From Prinia subflava (taxonomy: Eukaryota; Chordata; Aves; Passeriformes; Cisticolidae): 64,000 nt of DNA. Below the pieces are notes generated by a model. The model was not told the DNA's origin and did not search any database. It saw nothing but the letters and a program-made list of their open reading frames with translations. Position numbers and translations under genes: made by a program. Positions within the stretch are counted from its first letter, which is position 1, and each line of letters begins with the position of its first letter. Shown here one piece after another: positions 28,043 to 41,119 of the stretch. The stretch spans positions 10,296,032-10,360,031 of the forward strand of contig NC_086256.1 in assembly GCF_021018805.1 (NCBI RefSeq). Reading direction: 5' to 3'.

Positions 28043-28138
28043 CTGACAACAACATCATAGTCATCAATTTTTAACCCTAATGACTTATTTGCAAGTACTC
28101 CACCATTTCCCACAATAATACATCGCCGGCAGCTGAGA
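28043..28138 (-). CDS. ST3GAL3: ST3GAL3 internal coding exon (first half of sialylmotif L)
   Basis: A 96 bp exon after the acceptor TTCTTCCACAG. One T finishes the split Ser codon; 31 codons follow, including CRRCIIVGNGGVLANKSLG and IDDYDVVV, and a trailing AG precedes the donor GTGAGT. The CRRCIIVGNGG segment is the start of sialylmotif L, the CMP-sialic acid binding signature of GT29 enzymes. From family knowledge, a motif L cysteine forms the structural disulfide with a cysteine just after motif S; that partner is encoded downstream of this window. The residue two before the first Cys of CRRC is Leu and the one immediately before it is Ser, where I remember Arg in human; this is a plausible lineage change and not a defect. 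Confidence 0.97.
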
Positions 28139-31100
28139 CTGTGGAAGAAACAGAGGAGAGAAGTGATTTTTGTAACAGAACTTCAAATACACAGAGAGCA
28201 CATATTTAGTTTGCATGCATCTGAGACCTACAGGAAACCTCTGTAAATATTAAGAATTAAGAGAGGGACAGAGATCCACTTGATCTCCAGCTCACCTCGT
28301 CATGCCCAGGCATTACATGTGATAAACTGCTTTCAACACCTCACACCACGTGTGGCCTAATGTGATGAGCTGTCAGGACAAGCAGCTCCTCTCCCCACAC
28401 ATCCCTGGTATGATGGGCTGGAATCAAACCCAACTGTTTACTTGAACCATCTCATTATTCATTCAGCATTGAAATAACAATAAACCAAAGGCTTAGTGAG
28501 GAAGTCTTCTCTCCGAGCAATTTTATGAGTGCAGGCAGATCTTGCCAGGTTATCTGGGGTGTGCTCACCTTGCTGAGAGCAAAATTGCTGCTGTTATCAT
28601 GAGACTTCAAGAGACAGAAAAACATTAAATCGAGAGGAAAAAAAGACCCTCCCCCACGCCTGTCCAGTAGGAAACATTTATGGAGACACAATAGGTGAGG
28701 AAAGGGAAGGCAAATAACCTTAATTAACAAAGAAACAGGAAAGAGAAGGAAGAGAACAGTTTCTGGTGGAACCCTGAGTCACGAGAACTCTCTGCAGCAG
28801 ATGTTAAAAAGCGATTTTGTTTTGAAGACAGGGAAAGGACTTCTTTCCAGCCATCTAATCCCAAACGCAGCTGGCTCTTCTGGCAACATGCCTCCATCTC
28901 TGGTAGTTCACTGAAGGAATACGTGTCTGCAGAGCCTTTTTCGGAAAGGGTCCAAGGCAATCAGTTGTTTGGAGCAGATCCCTGAACTAGCAGCCTTCCT
29001 AGTCCCAGGCACAGTCAACTGGTTGCTTCTAGGCTGTCCTCTCTGCGGTGAGTGTAAAGAGCCAGCATGAGGAAAGCTCTGCTTATGTGGGGTCCCTTTT
29101 TGCAGAGCAGGGCTGGAGTGCACTCAAAAGACTCCACTAAACCACTGAAGGTCACTCTGCTGACAGAGCCGTCAGCTGGAGACACGTGCAGAATTAACAG
29201 CACCAAGAAATGCTCAGGAACAGCTTCCCCTGCCCAGATAAAATTCCACTGCAGATCTGAGCCTTTCCAAAAGAAAAAACTTCCTCATGCAGATGGACAT
29301 ATTAGCCCAGTGTCTCCAAAGGCTGAAGAAGCATGTGTGTTTGTGATAATCAAACCACATAGATAAATAATTTTATAAATGATGGCATAGCAAAAAACCT
29401 AAAAACCAGTTCTGGCAACAAGGAGAAATCAGACATAAGATCCAGTTCAAGCAGTATATTGTGACAAAGAAGGAAGGGAGAGTCAGCCCCAAGGACACCA
29501 AAATGAGTGACAAAGATGGTAACAGCTTTGTCAAAACCTTTAAAGAAAAGGTGCTGTTAGGAGGGAGAGACATAGTTCAGTTCCAGCCAAGTGATATTTC
29601 AGAAGGAAATACATTCTTTTGCTGATTATGACAAGAAAGTTGAACCTCCTAAACAACAGACTGCTGGGTGAAATACTGTACCTTCTCTACTCAGCTGTCT
29701 CTCAGCTATGACTCCTTTTGAATTTTCTGTTTTGAAGAAAAACACCATGCTAAAATCCAAAGGCTGCAAGCTCTAGGCACTCCACTCTATCCTCTTCCCA
29801 GTTACTGTTAGCATGTTCTTACCAGTTCTGAATACAGATCTGCTTGTTCCAACCTCAAACCACTTAATCGCTTTCTTCGCTTTTCTGCTAAATTAAAGCA
29901 CCATCTACTGTCAGTAGTCCCTTCCACATCTGCATGAGATCCACTTACTGACAAAGCTCTGTGTATAAACATTTGCCTCTCACAGGACAGACTGGTGAGC
30001 ATGAACTGCTGCACATGACATAAAAGAACCAGTTCCACCCGCCAAAGCTGTTCCAGCAGCTCATGGCCCTGTTCCCACATTGGATTCATAGACTGATCAA
30101 ACCCCACTCCTAATCTTCAGACCATACAAACTGGAGTGAGCTCATCACATCTTGCACAGTATGGCAGCCCTTCTAAGTCTTGAGTCACAATTGCTGTACC
30201 TCCCTGAACAACTCTCAACTTCTCCCCAGATCTCCAAAGTACAGATTCTGGAAGGCCAGCATGCGGAGCTAATGCTGCTCTTACACAGAGATTTTACTTC
30301 CATCATTCCAATCCTGTTCTTACAGTCATTGGTTTGCAGAATATAATCCTAATCTTGTGAATTTGACCTGCATTGTTACCACTGTGATGCTTGATCTTTG
30401 ATTTGCCTCCAGTGAAGGATGCAACAAAACAGTCAAGACTGACTTGGCCCTCCTGTTCGTTACTTTCCCAGTCTTTGGTTCCGGCAAATTTTCCCAGTGG
30501 AATTTCACGAACACCAGACTGGTTTTAGCCCCTGTGAACACCTGCCAGCAGGATTATACTAGAAGTGTCAGTTAAGGATTAATTCTCATCCCTGACAATA
30601 ACTTTTTAAAGCTGTGTAACATATCCTATTCCTAAAAAGGATACCTCTAAATGGTGTAATATAGAATCAGAACATAGTAGACTGAGACAAATAGCTAATG
30701 TGTGCCTTTAAAAGTTTACGTTTATCATTCAGGCTTCTAGTTCATCTAAAAATATATCCTCTACATGCAAGATTTAATTTCCACAAACTGAAAGTAACAT
30801 AACATCAGTTATGGTGCCATCCTGGCTCTGTCCTCTGCAGGATTTTTCCTGCAAAATCAAACGAATCAACTTACAGTTACCTCTTTATTATCTCCCATAT
30901 TTCTCCAGGAATGGCACAACATTTGCTGTTCTAGCAAACATTTCAAGAAGGGCTAAAAAGCAAACAGTAATAACAAAAAGAATTCCTTATTTAACTCTTT
31001 AAACACTCTTCAATGCTTACTGACTTTAAAAGACATATAATTGTCATTTAATATCCTTGCAGTTACTAATAAAAAATCAAAGTATTTCACTGTTGCTGTA

Positions 31101-32200
31101 AAATGAGACATCTTTCTATCTTTACTCCCAAAAATGAAACAAATACTTAATTGAATGGTTCTGCCTTTACTCATCATAATTGATAGGTTAATCACTTTTG
31201 CCCAGCTTCATGTCTGAACCACTCTTCTACCCTTGTGGCTCTGACATATTTAAATGCATTCTCCTTTTTCCTTAAGTCTGCAGATAAGATTTTTCATTAG
31301 TAACTTTCTGACCCTAAGGTTTCATCTTTGATCTTCTAACAGCTTAAATTTCTTTCAAATGTACTCTGTCTACTGATTGTGCCCGAGCATGGGAAACCTG
31401 CACAGTCATTGCTGGCTCCAGGCAAGTTTCTGGGTGAAGAAATACACAGTGCAAGCAGCATCAGTTACAGCTCAATTGTTTCTCCACAAAGAAGTGTGCA
31501 AACACCTTTGTGCTTGTTTACACAGTATGTCAAAGCCCTATTTCTTTTCCAGAAGAGCTCAAGGACTGAATACATCAGACACAGCCCATGTTTCAGTTTG
31601 CTACCAGGGTGGTATGAAGGACGGTCATGGACTTTCCTCAACAGACACTCCCCAAAGCCCTGAGCTGGGAGCTGCAGCCAGATGTACAGACTCTTGACAC
31701 AGATACTCTAAGGTTCAGTTCATCTACACGAAAAGCAGGATTCATGCAGATTTTCTTGAACAATATAGGACTGTAAACACATTTATGCGTTGTAGCAATT
31801 CCTATTTCCTCTTCTCTCTTATCAAAGTGCTTTAGGGATTTGTCAGGGGAGAAAAACCACAAAGCCTTTCTTTACGCAACTTTGGATCTGAAGGCTTTGA
31901 GGAAAGATATAACAGAATAATTAAAAAACACATCTTTAGGGTAGCTGGTGCTTAAGGAGGCTTATCATATTCTGGTTTGATCTGGCTGCTGTTACTTAAA
32001 TAGGTGCTATCAACCTGAACCAGAGGGACACAAACACCTCTCTTGTTCTATCAAATCCCTTCTGCACTTGTTGAGGTAATATATTGCATTAGTAAAGACT
32101 GTGATAGTTATAAGCTCAAACTCTCAGTTTTTTTTCATTACCAGCTGGAGGTTATACAAAAAAAGTCAGTCAGGTTTTTTATATTTATGTCTTTTCACAG

Positions 32201-32521
32201 GAAATTTACATGTCATCACCAGAGAGATGTAACCCAAAAATCTACTGAAGTCCAGCCAGCAGATGGGCTGTGGAATTATAAACCAAGCCCTGATCCATTT
32301 GCAGAATGAAGAACAGGCCACTGGAAGAGCCACTAAATCAAGCAGTGAAAATGTCAGCAATACAAGTGGGCTTGGAAAAGCCAGTAGAGAGGAAGAAGTT
32401 TCAAAGATGAGGCTCACTGACATTGCTGTTAGAGAGAAAGACATGCCAGCTCAGAAGGAAGAGGTCAGTGGTTCTAGAGAAAGTCCCCTAGATCTCCAAA
32501 CTTTTCCAGACAAGCTCAGGG
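32201..32521 (+). CDS. Possible exon with 87-codon MGCG... frame (nested plus-strand gene?)
   Basis: A speculative exon. A pyrimidine-rich acceptor (TTTATGTCTTTTCACAG, AG at 32199-32200) is followed by 62 bases with an in-frame TAA upstream, then ATG at 32263 opening MGCGIINQALIHLQNEEQAT and continuing as a charged, Ser/Glu/Lys-rich, disordered-looking sequence to LQTFPDKLRG. Immediately there, a GTGAGT donor consensus starts (32522). An amino-terminal Met-Gly-Cys recalls dually acylated membrane-anchored adaptors, although residue 6 is Ile and not Ser or Thr, which is weak for myristoylation. I do not recognise the protein, found no partner exon, and see no strong codon bias. It could be a chance frame, an antisense lncRNA exon or a cryptic exon. 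Confidence 0.2.
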
Positions 32522-33591
32522 GTGAGTTGTAACTATCCCCCTGAACATCTCTGCAGCTTTCCCAACCCTTGCCCCCTGCAGAAGCAGGTTAGTATTCAAC
32601 ACAACGGCGCTGTACTAAGGAGTCATGAGGAAAGCAGGGCACCATGTACACTGTGTTACAGGTGTGAACCACAGCCTTTGTTCACATGCCCTCCAGCTCC
32701 TGCTAGTTCCAACACAATGGAGGGATTAGTTGAAGTGAGTTGGCAAAGCTGCTGTGGGATGATGAAAAGTGCACACATACCCGGAAGGATCACGTTTGCC
32801 TCATTTCAGCACCATGTCAATACATTGTGTCAGGAAAGGTACATCAGGATGCCCTTTAGCACAGGAATAATAAACAAACAAGTTAATTTCCAGGGCTTAT
32901 GAGAGGCAAGTGAATGCAACTTCTCAAGGACCAGCTTTGTGAAGGAGGGTAGAAATGGAGAAATTTGGGTAGGAACAAGACCAAAGGCTTGGTGTAGACA
33001 TCCTCCACCACAACACTAATCCTCTCTTTGCTTCCTATGCTCGCACGCACTGCTCTGACCTCACCTTTCCTGCCTCTCCCACCCTTCCCCTGGGAAAGCT
33101 GCCTTCAGTGTATAGTTACACGAACACTTATTCCAATGGGCTGGGCACTGCTCACCCTCCCCACCCAGCCCAGCCTCTGCCCCTCCTGCTGTTCTGTGCC
33201 CACACAGCTCCTCACTGGGAGGGGAGCTCTGGAAATGAAGTCACTGGAATGACCTGGGTTGAGAGAAAAACTGGTAAACTGGAATCATTTCGCTGATCCA
33301 CTTTAAAGTGCCTTTTCAAACAACAGCAGCAGCACAAGAAGGGCAGCAGCAATATCAAATATGGCTTCTGACACTGGTTTTGCCAACAGAGAAAATGTTG
33401 GTGTAACTTCATTCTGAAAAGAGGGTGAACTTGGAGCCTTTTTCCTGCTTCTAGAACCAGCCCACTAGACTTCTGAGAGCCTACAAGTGGAAGGGTTCAC
33501 AAGATCTCCCAAGCCCAGCCTGTTGTACCTCACAGACTTCAGTTGTGTCTCTTATCTAATTCTTCCACAATAAGACATTTTCTCAGTCCTT

Positions 33592-33645
33592 TATCATAGA
33601 ACCAAGAATGGTTGGGGTTGGAAGGAAGCTTTCAAGGTCCCCAGG
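33592..33645 (-). mobile_element. CR1 LINE 3' end scrap
   Basis: The run TATCATAGAACCAAGAATGG followed by GGGTTGGAAGGAAGC and TTTCAAGGTCC is a diverged copy of the CR1 3' terminus in reverse orientation; intact copies read roughly TCATAGAATCA...GGGTTGGAAGGGACCTTAAAGATC. Only about 55 bp is recognisable, and the following 100 bp may belong to the same element. Confidence 0.6.
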
Positions 33646-34261
33646 GTTTCTCCAGTTGCTTCAAGGTGCTGAGCAAAGTGGACAGGTCTGGACTTTCTCC
33701 TTGACCAGTGAGCAGGAAGGGAGTCGCTAAACTCAAGGCTCTGCCCCTGGCACACTGGTGCTGCCATGGAGTGGAACTGTTAGGATCTGCTGGGAGCTAG
33801 AGACAAGATGAGAAAGGAGCTAATCTTCCTCCACCAGCTTTTTAGGAATCCAAAATGGCAGATACCCATTGCTGCCAGCACTGGAATTCAGTGATGACCA
33901 CAGCTGAAGAACATTTCAGGAATGACACCCAAGTCTTAATCTGTGCTCTACTCACTAATCTGGTTTACCAGAGCAGCACTATGGCAGCTTTAACACCTCC
34001 TACAGTTCCCAAGCTCTTTCTCCTAATAACTCTTCAATTGCAACTCCATCCACCTTCTCCTTTAGGCTCTCACTTTGCAGCTTGCTGTCCCAAGCCTTCT
34101 TGAGTCCCTTTCTCTCATACACACTTTTTATCCTTCCTAAGACCTGCTCACCTGGAAGGGCTTTGGGAGGTATTTGATTGAGATGCATATGTGCTACACA
34201 ACCAACATCCACTGATAGGATTTATCACAGCTCCCAAGGAAACAGTACTTCCCCAAGATAT

Positions 34262-34283
34262 CTGTGTGTTTGTTTACACACAG
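34262..34283. repeat. Perfect 8-bp stem hairpin
   Basis: CTGTGTGT, loop TTGTTT, ACACACAG. Too short for a microRNA precursor and probably derived from a TG/CA-rich tract; the loop with its flanks gives the forkhead-like TGTTTAC. Confidence 0.85.
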
Positions 34284-35834
34284 CCAAACCTTCTTACTGC
34301 AATACCACAGAAATAAATGTCTAGCCTGGTCCCGAGGTCTCATTTGCACTTGGTATCTCAGGGATTTTGCATACATTCCACAGGCTTGAGTGTTAGATCT
34401 TTCCTATCTCTGCACCAAACCCATTATAAAGAACACAAACCAAAGTGAGCAGCTCATGCTAGAGTCTCCTACAAAATTACTTTTAAAAAGCCTTAAACAT
34501 TCTACTCCTCACAAAACAGGTGAGCAGCAAGGGTCACAATTACATTAACCTTCACTGCAAGAATCTTCCACCTGCCCTCTGTCATTAACACTAATTTCAT
34601 ATGAGCAACCTTCTGAAAGAGTCTATATGTGGATTTCTCAACAGATTAAAATCTTAACTCTCCAACCAGAACTGAGATAAACCCCAAATGGATGAGACTC
34701 AGTTGTGTGCAAAATCTCTAAGAAGGTCATTTGTAAAATGGTTTTACCTTCTAGACATAATTTCTCAAATTAATCCAAAGTCTGAAGGCTAACCCTATCT
34801 GGCACTGCTGTGAGGCAAAGCAAACTTCAAAGAAACCTAAATTAACACATAGACTGTGCAAGACTAAGAATAAGCTTTCACACAGAGAGTAACTCCCAAC
34901 TACAGCAGGCAAACTCTACAATCAGCATGAGAGATGCAGAGACCTATGGAAAGGCTGGAAAAGCTTATGAACTTTGTCATGAAAAGTGGGCAGAAGAGAA
35001 GCTGGGCCAGGAAATACAACCCATGTGTTTAGAAAGCAGGAACTGTGTTGTCAGCCTGGGTTAAGTACCATTGCAAAGAAGTATTACCAGGACTTTGAAA
35101 AGAGCTCATGTGCCAGAGTAAAAACCTCTGACAGTTTCTGAAAAAAACTACCCCTAATCTGGGAGGTGGCATTAAACCAAACCTGCAGGACAAATGGAAG
35201 GAATGACAGAAAAGCAAGGACAGGAAGGACTAAAGGACAATCACTGGGAAGCTGATTGCAAACATGCCAATGAGTTTCAGAAACAGCCTCTACAACAGAA
35301 CTGAAGAATCAAAGGAGCTTCTTCTAAAGGCATCAATTCAAATATTACAGGGCCCAGGAGACTTCTATCCTGTTCATCCTACCACAGGCTTGGCCAACAC
35401 AACCAAACATTCCTACTTTGAGAGTGAGGTATTAATAAAAAACATTGTTGAAATAAGCCAGTCCCTTCTTTCTTTCTAAAGTTTCTTGTGATCTTGTTGC
35501 TTTGTCAGAAAGGCTGGAAAAGTGCAAAGTGTTTATTGAAAACATGCTATTTACTTATTTGAAAATGAGGCAAGAGTATGTCTTGTAACAACATATGAAA
35601 TAGAAGATTAGGAAATAGCCAAAAGCTAAATGCTTTTTTCTACTTATGTTTGACTTAACAGAGGTCTCCAGAGTCTGCAGATTCACTATAAAGAGGACTC
35701 AGTTTTCAGCTTCTGATTTACTCATCCACATCCAAATGTATTGCCAATAATTTCTGGAAAAAAATGTCTAACAAAATTTATTTAGGACATATGGAAAGGA
35801 ATCACTTCTGCTCTTTCTGTTCTGAAGGACTCAC

Positions 35835-35898
35835 CTGTCAAGAGCTGGAGTTAGACGATAATCTTTGGTTGCTGACAGGATGGCTTTGATCAGATTAT
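35835..35898 (-). CDS. ST3GAL3: ST3GAL3 internal coding exon (short, before motif L)
   Basis: A 64 bp exon. The minus strand shows CTTTCTCCCCAG, then AT completing the Asp codon begun in the previous exon, then 20 codons reading NLIKAILSATKDYRLTPALD, then AG before the strong donor GTGAGT. The AG joins the T of the next exon to give Ser. The peptide differs from the remembered human one only by conservative changes, such as Ala for Val and Asp for Glu. It links the stem region to sialylmotif L. The small size makes it easy for gene finders to miss, but the split codons on both sides and near identity to the family leave little doubt. Confidence 0.96.
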
Positions 35899-37761
35899 CT
35901 GGGGAGAAAGGAAGAAGACATTAGGAACAAGTTCTCACTTCTAATGGAAATGAGAATCAATGTAAAGCATCTGAAGCAGTTACTCGAAGGAACTGAAAGG
36001 TTCTCATTAGGAATGAATGCTAAGTTGAATATTCCTATTTTCTCTGGACAATGACCTTCACACACAGCCTACAAAGACATGCTATGTGCCAAATTCTGAT
36101 GCACTGTGTAATTGCCTTGCATGGAGAGCGTCACAGGGAACAAGCACTGAACATTTTATAGCAGTGATTTCATATCCACTGCCCTGAGATGGCAGTTTCA
36201 CAAACACTTCAGACATGAAAGGCCAGCATCACTGTCCCTGCTTGCCTTCAGAAAAGCTTTTATGTGGCTGAGTGGTGAACTGGATGCAGGAACAGGACCA
36301 GGTTCAAATGGATGCTTTTTATTCTGCGGGTTGCATTCAGTTTAGGTTCCTCAGTCTGTCTTTCTTCAATTAAAGCACCACAAGTGCATAAAGAAATGCC
36401 CATGGAGCTGCAGCCTACACTGATACCCTGTGAATGCTGCACCAAGCAGATGATGTAAGTTATGCAAGCATAGGCACACACAAAAATTAAATGCATTAAG
36501 TTGCAGAAGCACAATGACTACATATAAATAATTCTATTGGCTATGGAAACTTTGGAGTCTGCTTCCCTCTAGACTGTCATTTGTCCCTAATTTTCCACCT
36601 CTCTCCCCCAGAGGGGCCCAAACTCCTTTACCATGGCCCAACTAGGGCCAAGAAACAGCAAGGCTCTGGCTAGTCTATCTACAAATGTACCACTAACTTC
36701 AGAATGTCTGCACTGGGTTTGAAAAAAAGTCCATCTGCCTCCAGATCCTGACTCTAACTGTGGTCTTAAGCAGATGCCTCAGAGGAGAACAAAACCAAAG
36801 TAAACAGATCTATATATATAAGTCAACTAGTTCAAAAATTCTTAGGAAACACCAGTTAAATTGAACAAATAAATCTCATTTCTTTAAGAAAGACTAAAAA
36901 TGATACAGAAACATTAAGAAAACTGACAAGGGATTTTTTTTTTACCTTGAACTTGAACAGCTTTCCTGACAGACACTAATTACTGCAATTGGCACAGTTA
37001 GGGGAGACCCTTTCAAATAAAGAGTTTCATTCTTCAGTGTGTCCCTCCTCAGCAACAACAGGATAAACATGTGGGATAAACACAGGAGCTCATGGCAGCC
37101 CACATGCCAAAGAGCTTTGAACCTGACAACAAGCTGGCCAGACACATGAAGGTGATAAACAGAAAACTCTGACAATTACTTTGAGATTTGGGCAAGTTTT
37201 TGACATGGCAGTACTGACAGCACCTGCCAACCATTACAAGCTGGGGACAGTCATTACTTTCAGAACATCATAGTTTGGAGTGGAGTAAGGGACAATGCAA
37301 TTTATAAGAGTAAAAGCAATTTTGATAACAAAATAGTGGTGCTGTTTAATTTTCTTTCATCTAAAGAATTTCTTCTGATGCACAGGCAGCAGGTTTCCCC
37401 TCCAATGCTATTCCCCTAAATCTGCTGTAACAGCAGTAGGCTGCTGCGATCTCTAATGGCATCATGCCACAGTCCTCTCCTTGGCCTGCTTCACACCTTG
37501 GCTTCTGCTGGACAGCGTATTTGACTGAAGTTGTTTTCCCACATTCTCAGAGAAGAGATCAAAGGATTGCATGTCAAGGGCTGCAACCTCCCATCTACCA
37601 AGCTTTTGTTATGCCAGGTTTGCTCTACCACCCACAAGTTACACCCTGCACTACTTGGAGACCATCCGATGGACTATGTTAGAAAGAACATTAAAAGAAT
37701 ACAGTTGAGTGATGCATTCAAATTATCCTGGTTTCCTCATCTTGCCAGATAATCAGCAATG

Positions 37762-37785
37762 CCTTCTTAGTGAATGCTAAGAAGG
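37762..37785. repeat. Perfect 9-bp stem hairpin
   Basis: CCTTCTTAG, loop TGAATG, CTAAGAAGG, followed by an A run and a second CCTTCTTTAGG (37794-37804) that could pair alternatively with the right arm. No known family is recognised, and the stem is too short for a miRNA precursor. Confidence 0.85.
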
Positions 37786-40044
37786 AAAAAAAACCTTCTT
37801 TAGGAGTGGATATGGCAGCATTTGGAATGGAGGTGCTTCCCAAACAAAAACAGAACAAACAACAGTATCAAGCATTCAGTACAGATTATGAATGGACAAA
37901 CAGGAGAGAGCTCTTCAGTAGACCCCGCAGTCCAACAATACACGGCATCCAAAAAGCTTAGAAATTGCACAAATCTCAGTGATACTATTCAAAACTGCTG
38001 AATGAAGCTCAATAAAAGGTAAGTACTTCACTGTCAAGTGTTCACCCACAGCAGGAGTGAAGGTGGCACCAAGTTCATCTGTCTAGCCCTCTTTTTGGAA
38101 GCTAGGAGCAGGAGCTACAAGCCAGGAAAAGCTGATGGCTGGGGCAGGGGACAGGCACTAGATCTTTCTGGTTGAGCTGGAATTCTACTACACTGTTGCT
38201 AAGGTGGGCACTTGCACTTGCACCCTGATGCTGACACTAGGATGGAAAGACAAGACCTCTTCCAGAAGGAGTTTCTGTATTTTCTGTATTTTCCTGGGGA
38301 AAGGTTTGAAGAATCACAGATGCTGCCGTGGCTGATCTGCAACCTGGCACAAGACTACAAAGCAGTAAGGAACATTAATGAACAGCAGGCAGGATCTTTT
38401 AATAGAGCTGGGGCAAGCAAAGACTACTATCACAGATCTGAGTGACCTGCAGGAAACAAAGCAGGGCTCACCTCCAGGCTGTGACTAAAGAAAATTGGGC
38501 ACCAGAAAAGCTGGTGCATTATGTAAAGTCAGTTGATGATACACACTCTCTCCAGGGTAAGAAACTGAAAGAGTGATGAGTATAGTGTGCCTTACACACC
38601 TATGTACTGAGGAATAATAATGGGTGCAAGTACATATAACAAATACTACAAAGAAAAATTCCTTCTTGGTTCAAGTAACAAGATTTGTGCACAGCTGTTG
38701 CCTGGAAGTCAAGGACTGAAAGAAATTTTGCAAGGACAAAAGAAAGCCAAGTTGTCTAGATGAACACATCAGCAGGGCAAGCAATCCATGGCAGTTTCCT
38801 GCAGCCATAGCCTGTTTATTATATTTTTTTCTTGTCATGGCGAATTTAGATCATTGGGGAGAGTGGGAGATTATTTAACCCATTCATCTATCAACCACTA
38901 TGCGTGCACTCTTACTATAAAAACAAAGCAAGAAGCCTCTGCACATTTTTCTCCCATCTAGAGGAGGAGTTGACTACATTTATCTAAGAATTCTGAGTTA
39001 TCTTGACACATTCTATCAACTTTGTCTTAAAACATCAGAAGACTCAAAAGCCAGCTCGGTACTGCATGATTTCTCTGAACCCAAGTACATCTTGACTTCA
39101 GGTTGACCCTGAAATTTCCAGACATTTGGAAAAACTAAATAGTTAGAAATTAGGCAGACAGTGACCACACAGTGAGAACCAGCCTAAGTTTCAATTCTAG
39201 CCTTTTTCTCTGTTATTTATGTGAAGGAATAGAGAAGACCTTCACTGTAAATGTCAACAACACTTAAAATTGTTGTTTCTAATGCAGAAATGTCTTGCTT
39301 GTATCACCAAAAAAAGACGGGAGGCCTTCCCATCCACAGAGCTCACTGCAGGCATCTCACAGGGTCTACCTTCTCCCTGCCTTGAAAGAGGCAAATTGGG
39401 ATGTTTGTGCACTCTCAAGTGGCAAAGAGGCCATAATTTTTCAAGCTGTCTATACCAGCCACCTTCCTCAACTCCCAGCAAGCCCACATGCCCCTGCAGC
39501 CAGCAGGGTGTGAATACCCTGCCTAGGGTCAGGGAACAGCGCACTGCTGTAGTGCTGCGTGTTTGCCCTGGGAGCCGTGGCCAGTGCCCATCTCCACTGG
39601 TGGTCACTCAGCTGCCACCTCTCCAGCCAGCACTTCTGCAGGGTCCTGGGCATCAGCTCCAGCTTCTGGGAACAGCCTGACTCGAGTGAGGTTGACTGAC
39701 ATTCTGCAAAGTCTGCCAGGAGACTCTGCACATGGGTCCCTGTCCCACAATAACAGAATGCCACGTGTGTGTCAGCTTTGTGGGGAGAGTAAACTAAACA
39801 CTACCAATGCTATGGATTAAACAAATCACAGTATTTATAAACAAGTTCTTAGCACAAGCCAGTGCATACACTTTTTTCAATACACTACCCAAAAGTTCAG
39901 CACTGTATAAAATTCCTCCTTCAGCATTTTTTATCTTAAGGTCTTGCTCCATATGGGAGCTGAGGAATGACCTTTAACAGAAAAGTTTTTACATCTTTTG
40001 AGGAATGATCTTTACAGCAGGTCAAGGGAGGTGATTCTTCCACT

Positions 40045-40576
40045 CTACTCAGCCCTAGCAAGGCTGCATCTGGGGTTCTGTGTCCAGTTCTGGGCTCCTC
40101 AGGACAGGGGAGACCTGGAGCTTCTGGACTGAGACCAGTGGAGGGCAACAAAGGTGATGAAGGGACTGGAGCAGCTCCCTTATGAGGAAACACTGAGGGA
40201 GCTGGGCCTGTTCAGCCTTGAGAAGAGACAGCTGAGAGGGAACTCATCAATGTCCCTCAGTCTCTGAAGGGAGGCTGTCAGGAGGATGGACCAGGTTCAG
40301 CTCTGCAGTACCAAGCAGTGGTACAAGAGGAAACAGGCAGAAAGTGATGCATAGGTGGTTTCACCTGAAAATGAGCAAAAACTTATTTAATATGCAGGTA
40401 ACCAAGCACTGGGCCAGGCTGTCCAGAGAGGTGTGGGACCTTCCTCATTGGGGATATCCCAGAACCATCTGGATGCAATCCTGTGCAATGTGATTTGAGA
40501 TGGCCCTGCAGGAGCAGGGAGGTTGGATCAGATGACCCACTGTGGTCCCTTCCAACCAGACTCATTCTGTGATTTG
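40045..40576 (+). mobile_element. CR1 LINE, 5'-truncated, 3' end intact
   Basis: Plus-oriented CR1. Characteristic blocks in order are GGCTGCATCTGGGGTTCTGTGTCCAGTTCTGGGC (about 40062-40095), ACTGGAGCAGCTCCCTTATGAGG, GAGCTGGGCCTGTTCAGCCTTGAGAAGAGA, GGCCAGGCTGTCCAGAGAGGTGTGG, and finally GGTTGGATCAGATGACCCACTGTGGTCCCTTCCAACC followed by ATTCTGTGATTTG, the microsatellite-like 3' tail. It is better preserved than the fossil at 20925, so it inserted later. It lies antisense to ST3GAL3 within an intron. Confidence 0.95.
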
Positions 40577-41119
40577 CCAGCACGAGGCCATGGACCCAAG
40601 TCTCACCACGTGCTCTGTTCTCTCTTCCAGAAACACCATGTCCAGCTGTAGAGAGTCAACATTACTCGTATCTTTGTGAAGCTGGGAATCCAGTGGTTAC
40701 AACAGGTATCACAATGTGTCTGAAATTCCCTGCAACACTTCTTTTTATTATTGATCAGCTAACTTTAGGAGGTCAATGCAGGAAAAAGCAGCTATGAAGA
40801 GTTCCAGCATTTAGCAGTGCATTGCAAACATGTGAACCAGCTCTCAAAACCAGCTAACTCCAAACTGAGGAATCTGTCCACAGATCAAAATTCAAGTGTA
40901 AATACAAGAGAGTGGTTTCTTGAGGTCACTAGCTGTAACAAATTTAGGTGGTTTACTGGAGATACACTTTACTAACAACAGGACTTAAAATTGCCACTCC
41001 TCACAAGATCTCCATTGATGATTTTTAATGGCATTAAGACAAGAGGCATATGCTATTGCCTAGACACAAAACAAAAGAAAAAAAAAGACTGAATGTGCAT
41101 GGTATCCTCCCCAGCAATT

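Larger units (their letters stand above)
28139..35834 (-). other. ST3GAL3: ST3GAL3 intron (7.7 kb)
   Basis: Intron between the short exon ending in ALD and the motif L exon, with donor GTGAGT and acceptor TTCCACAG. It contains a possible plus-strand exon-like ORF (32201-32521), a CR1 3' end scrap near 33592-33645 and a perfect 8-bp hairpin at 34262-34283. Otherwise nothing is recognised. Confidence 0.85.

Noticed and set aside
34262..34283. Possible microRNA hairpin
   Set aside because: The stem is only 8 bp and does not extend; far too short for a precursor.
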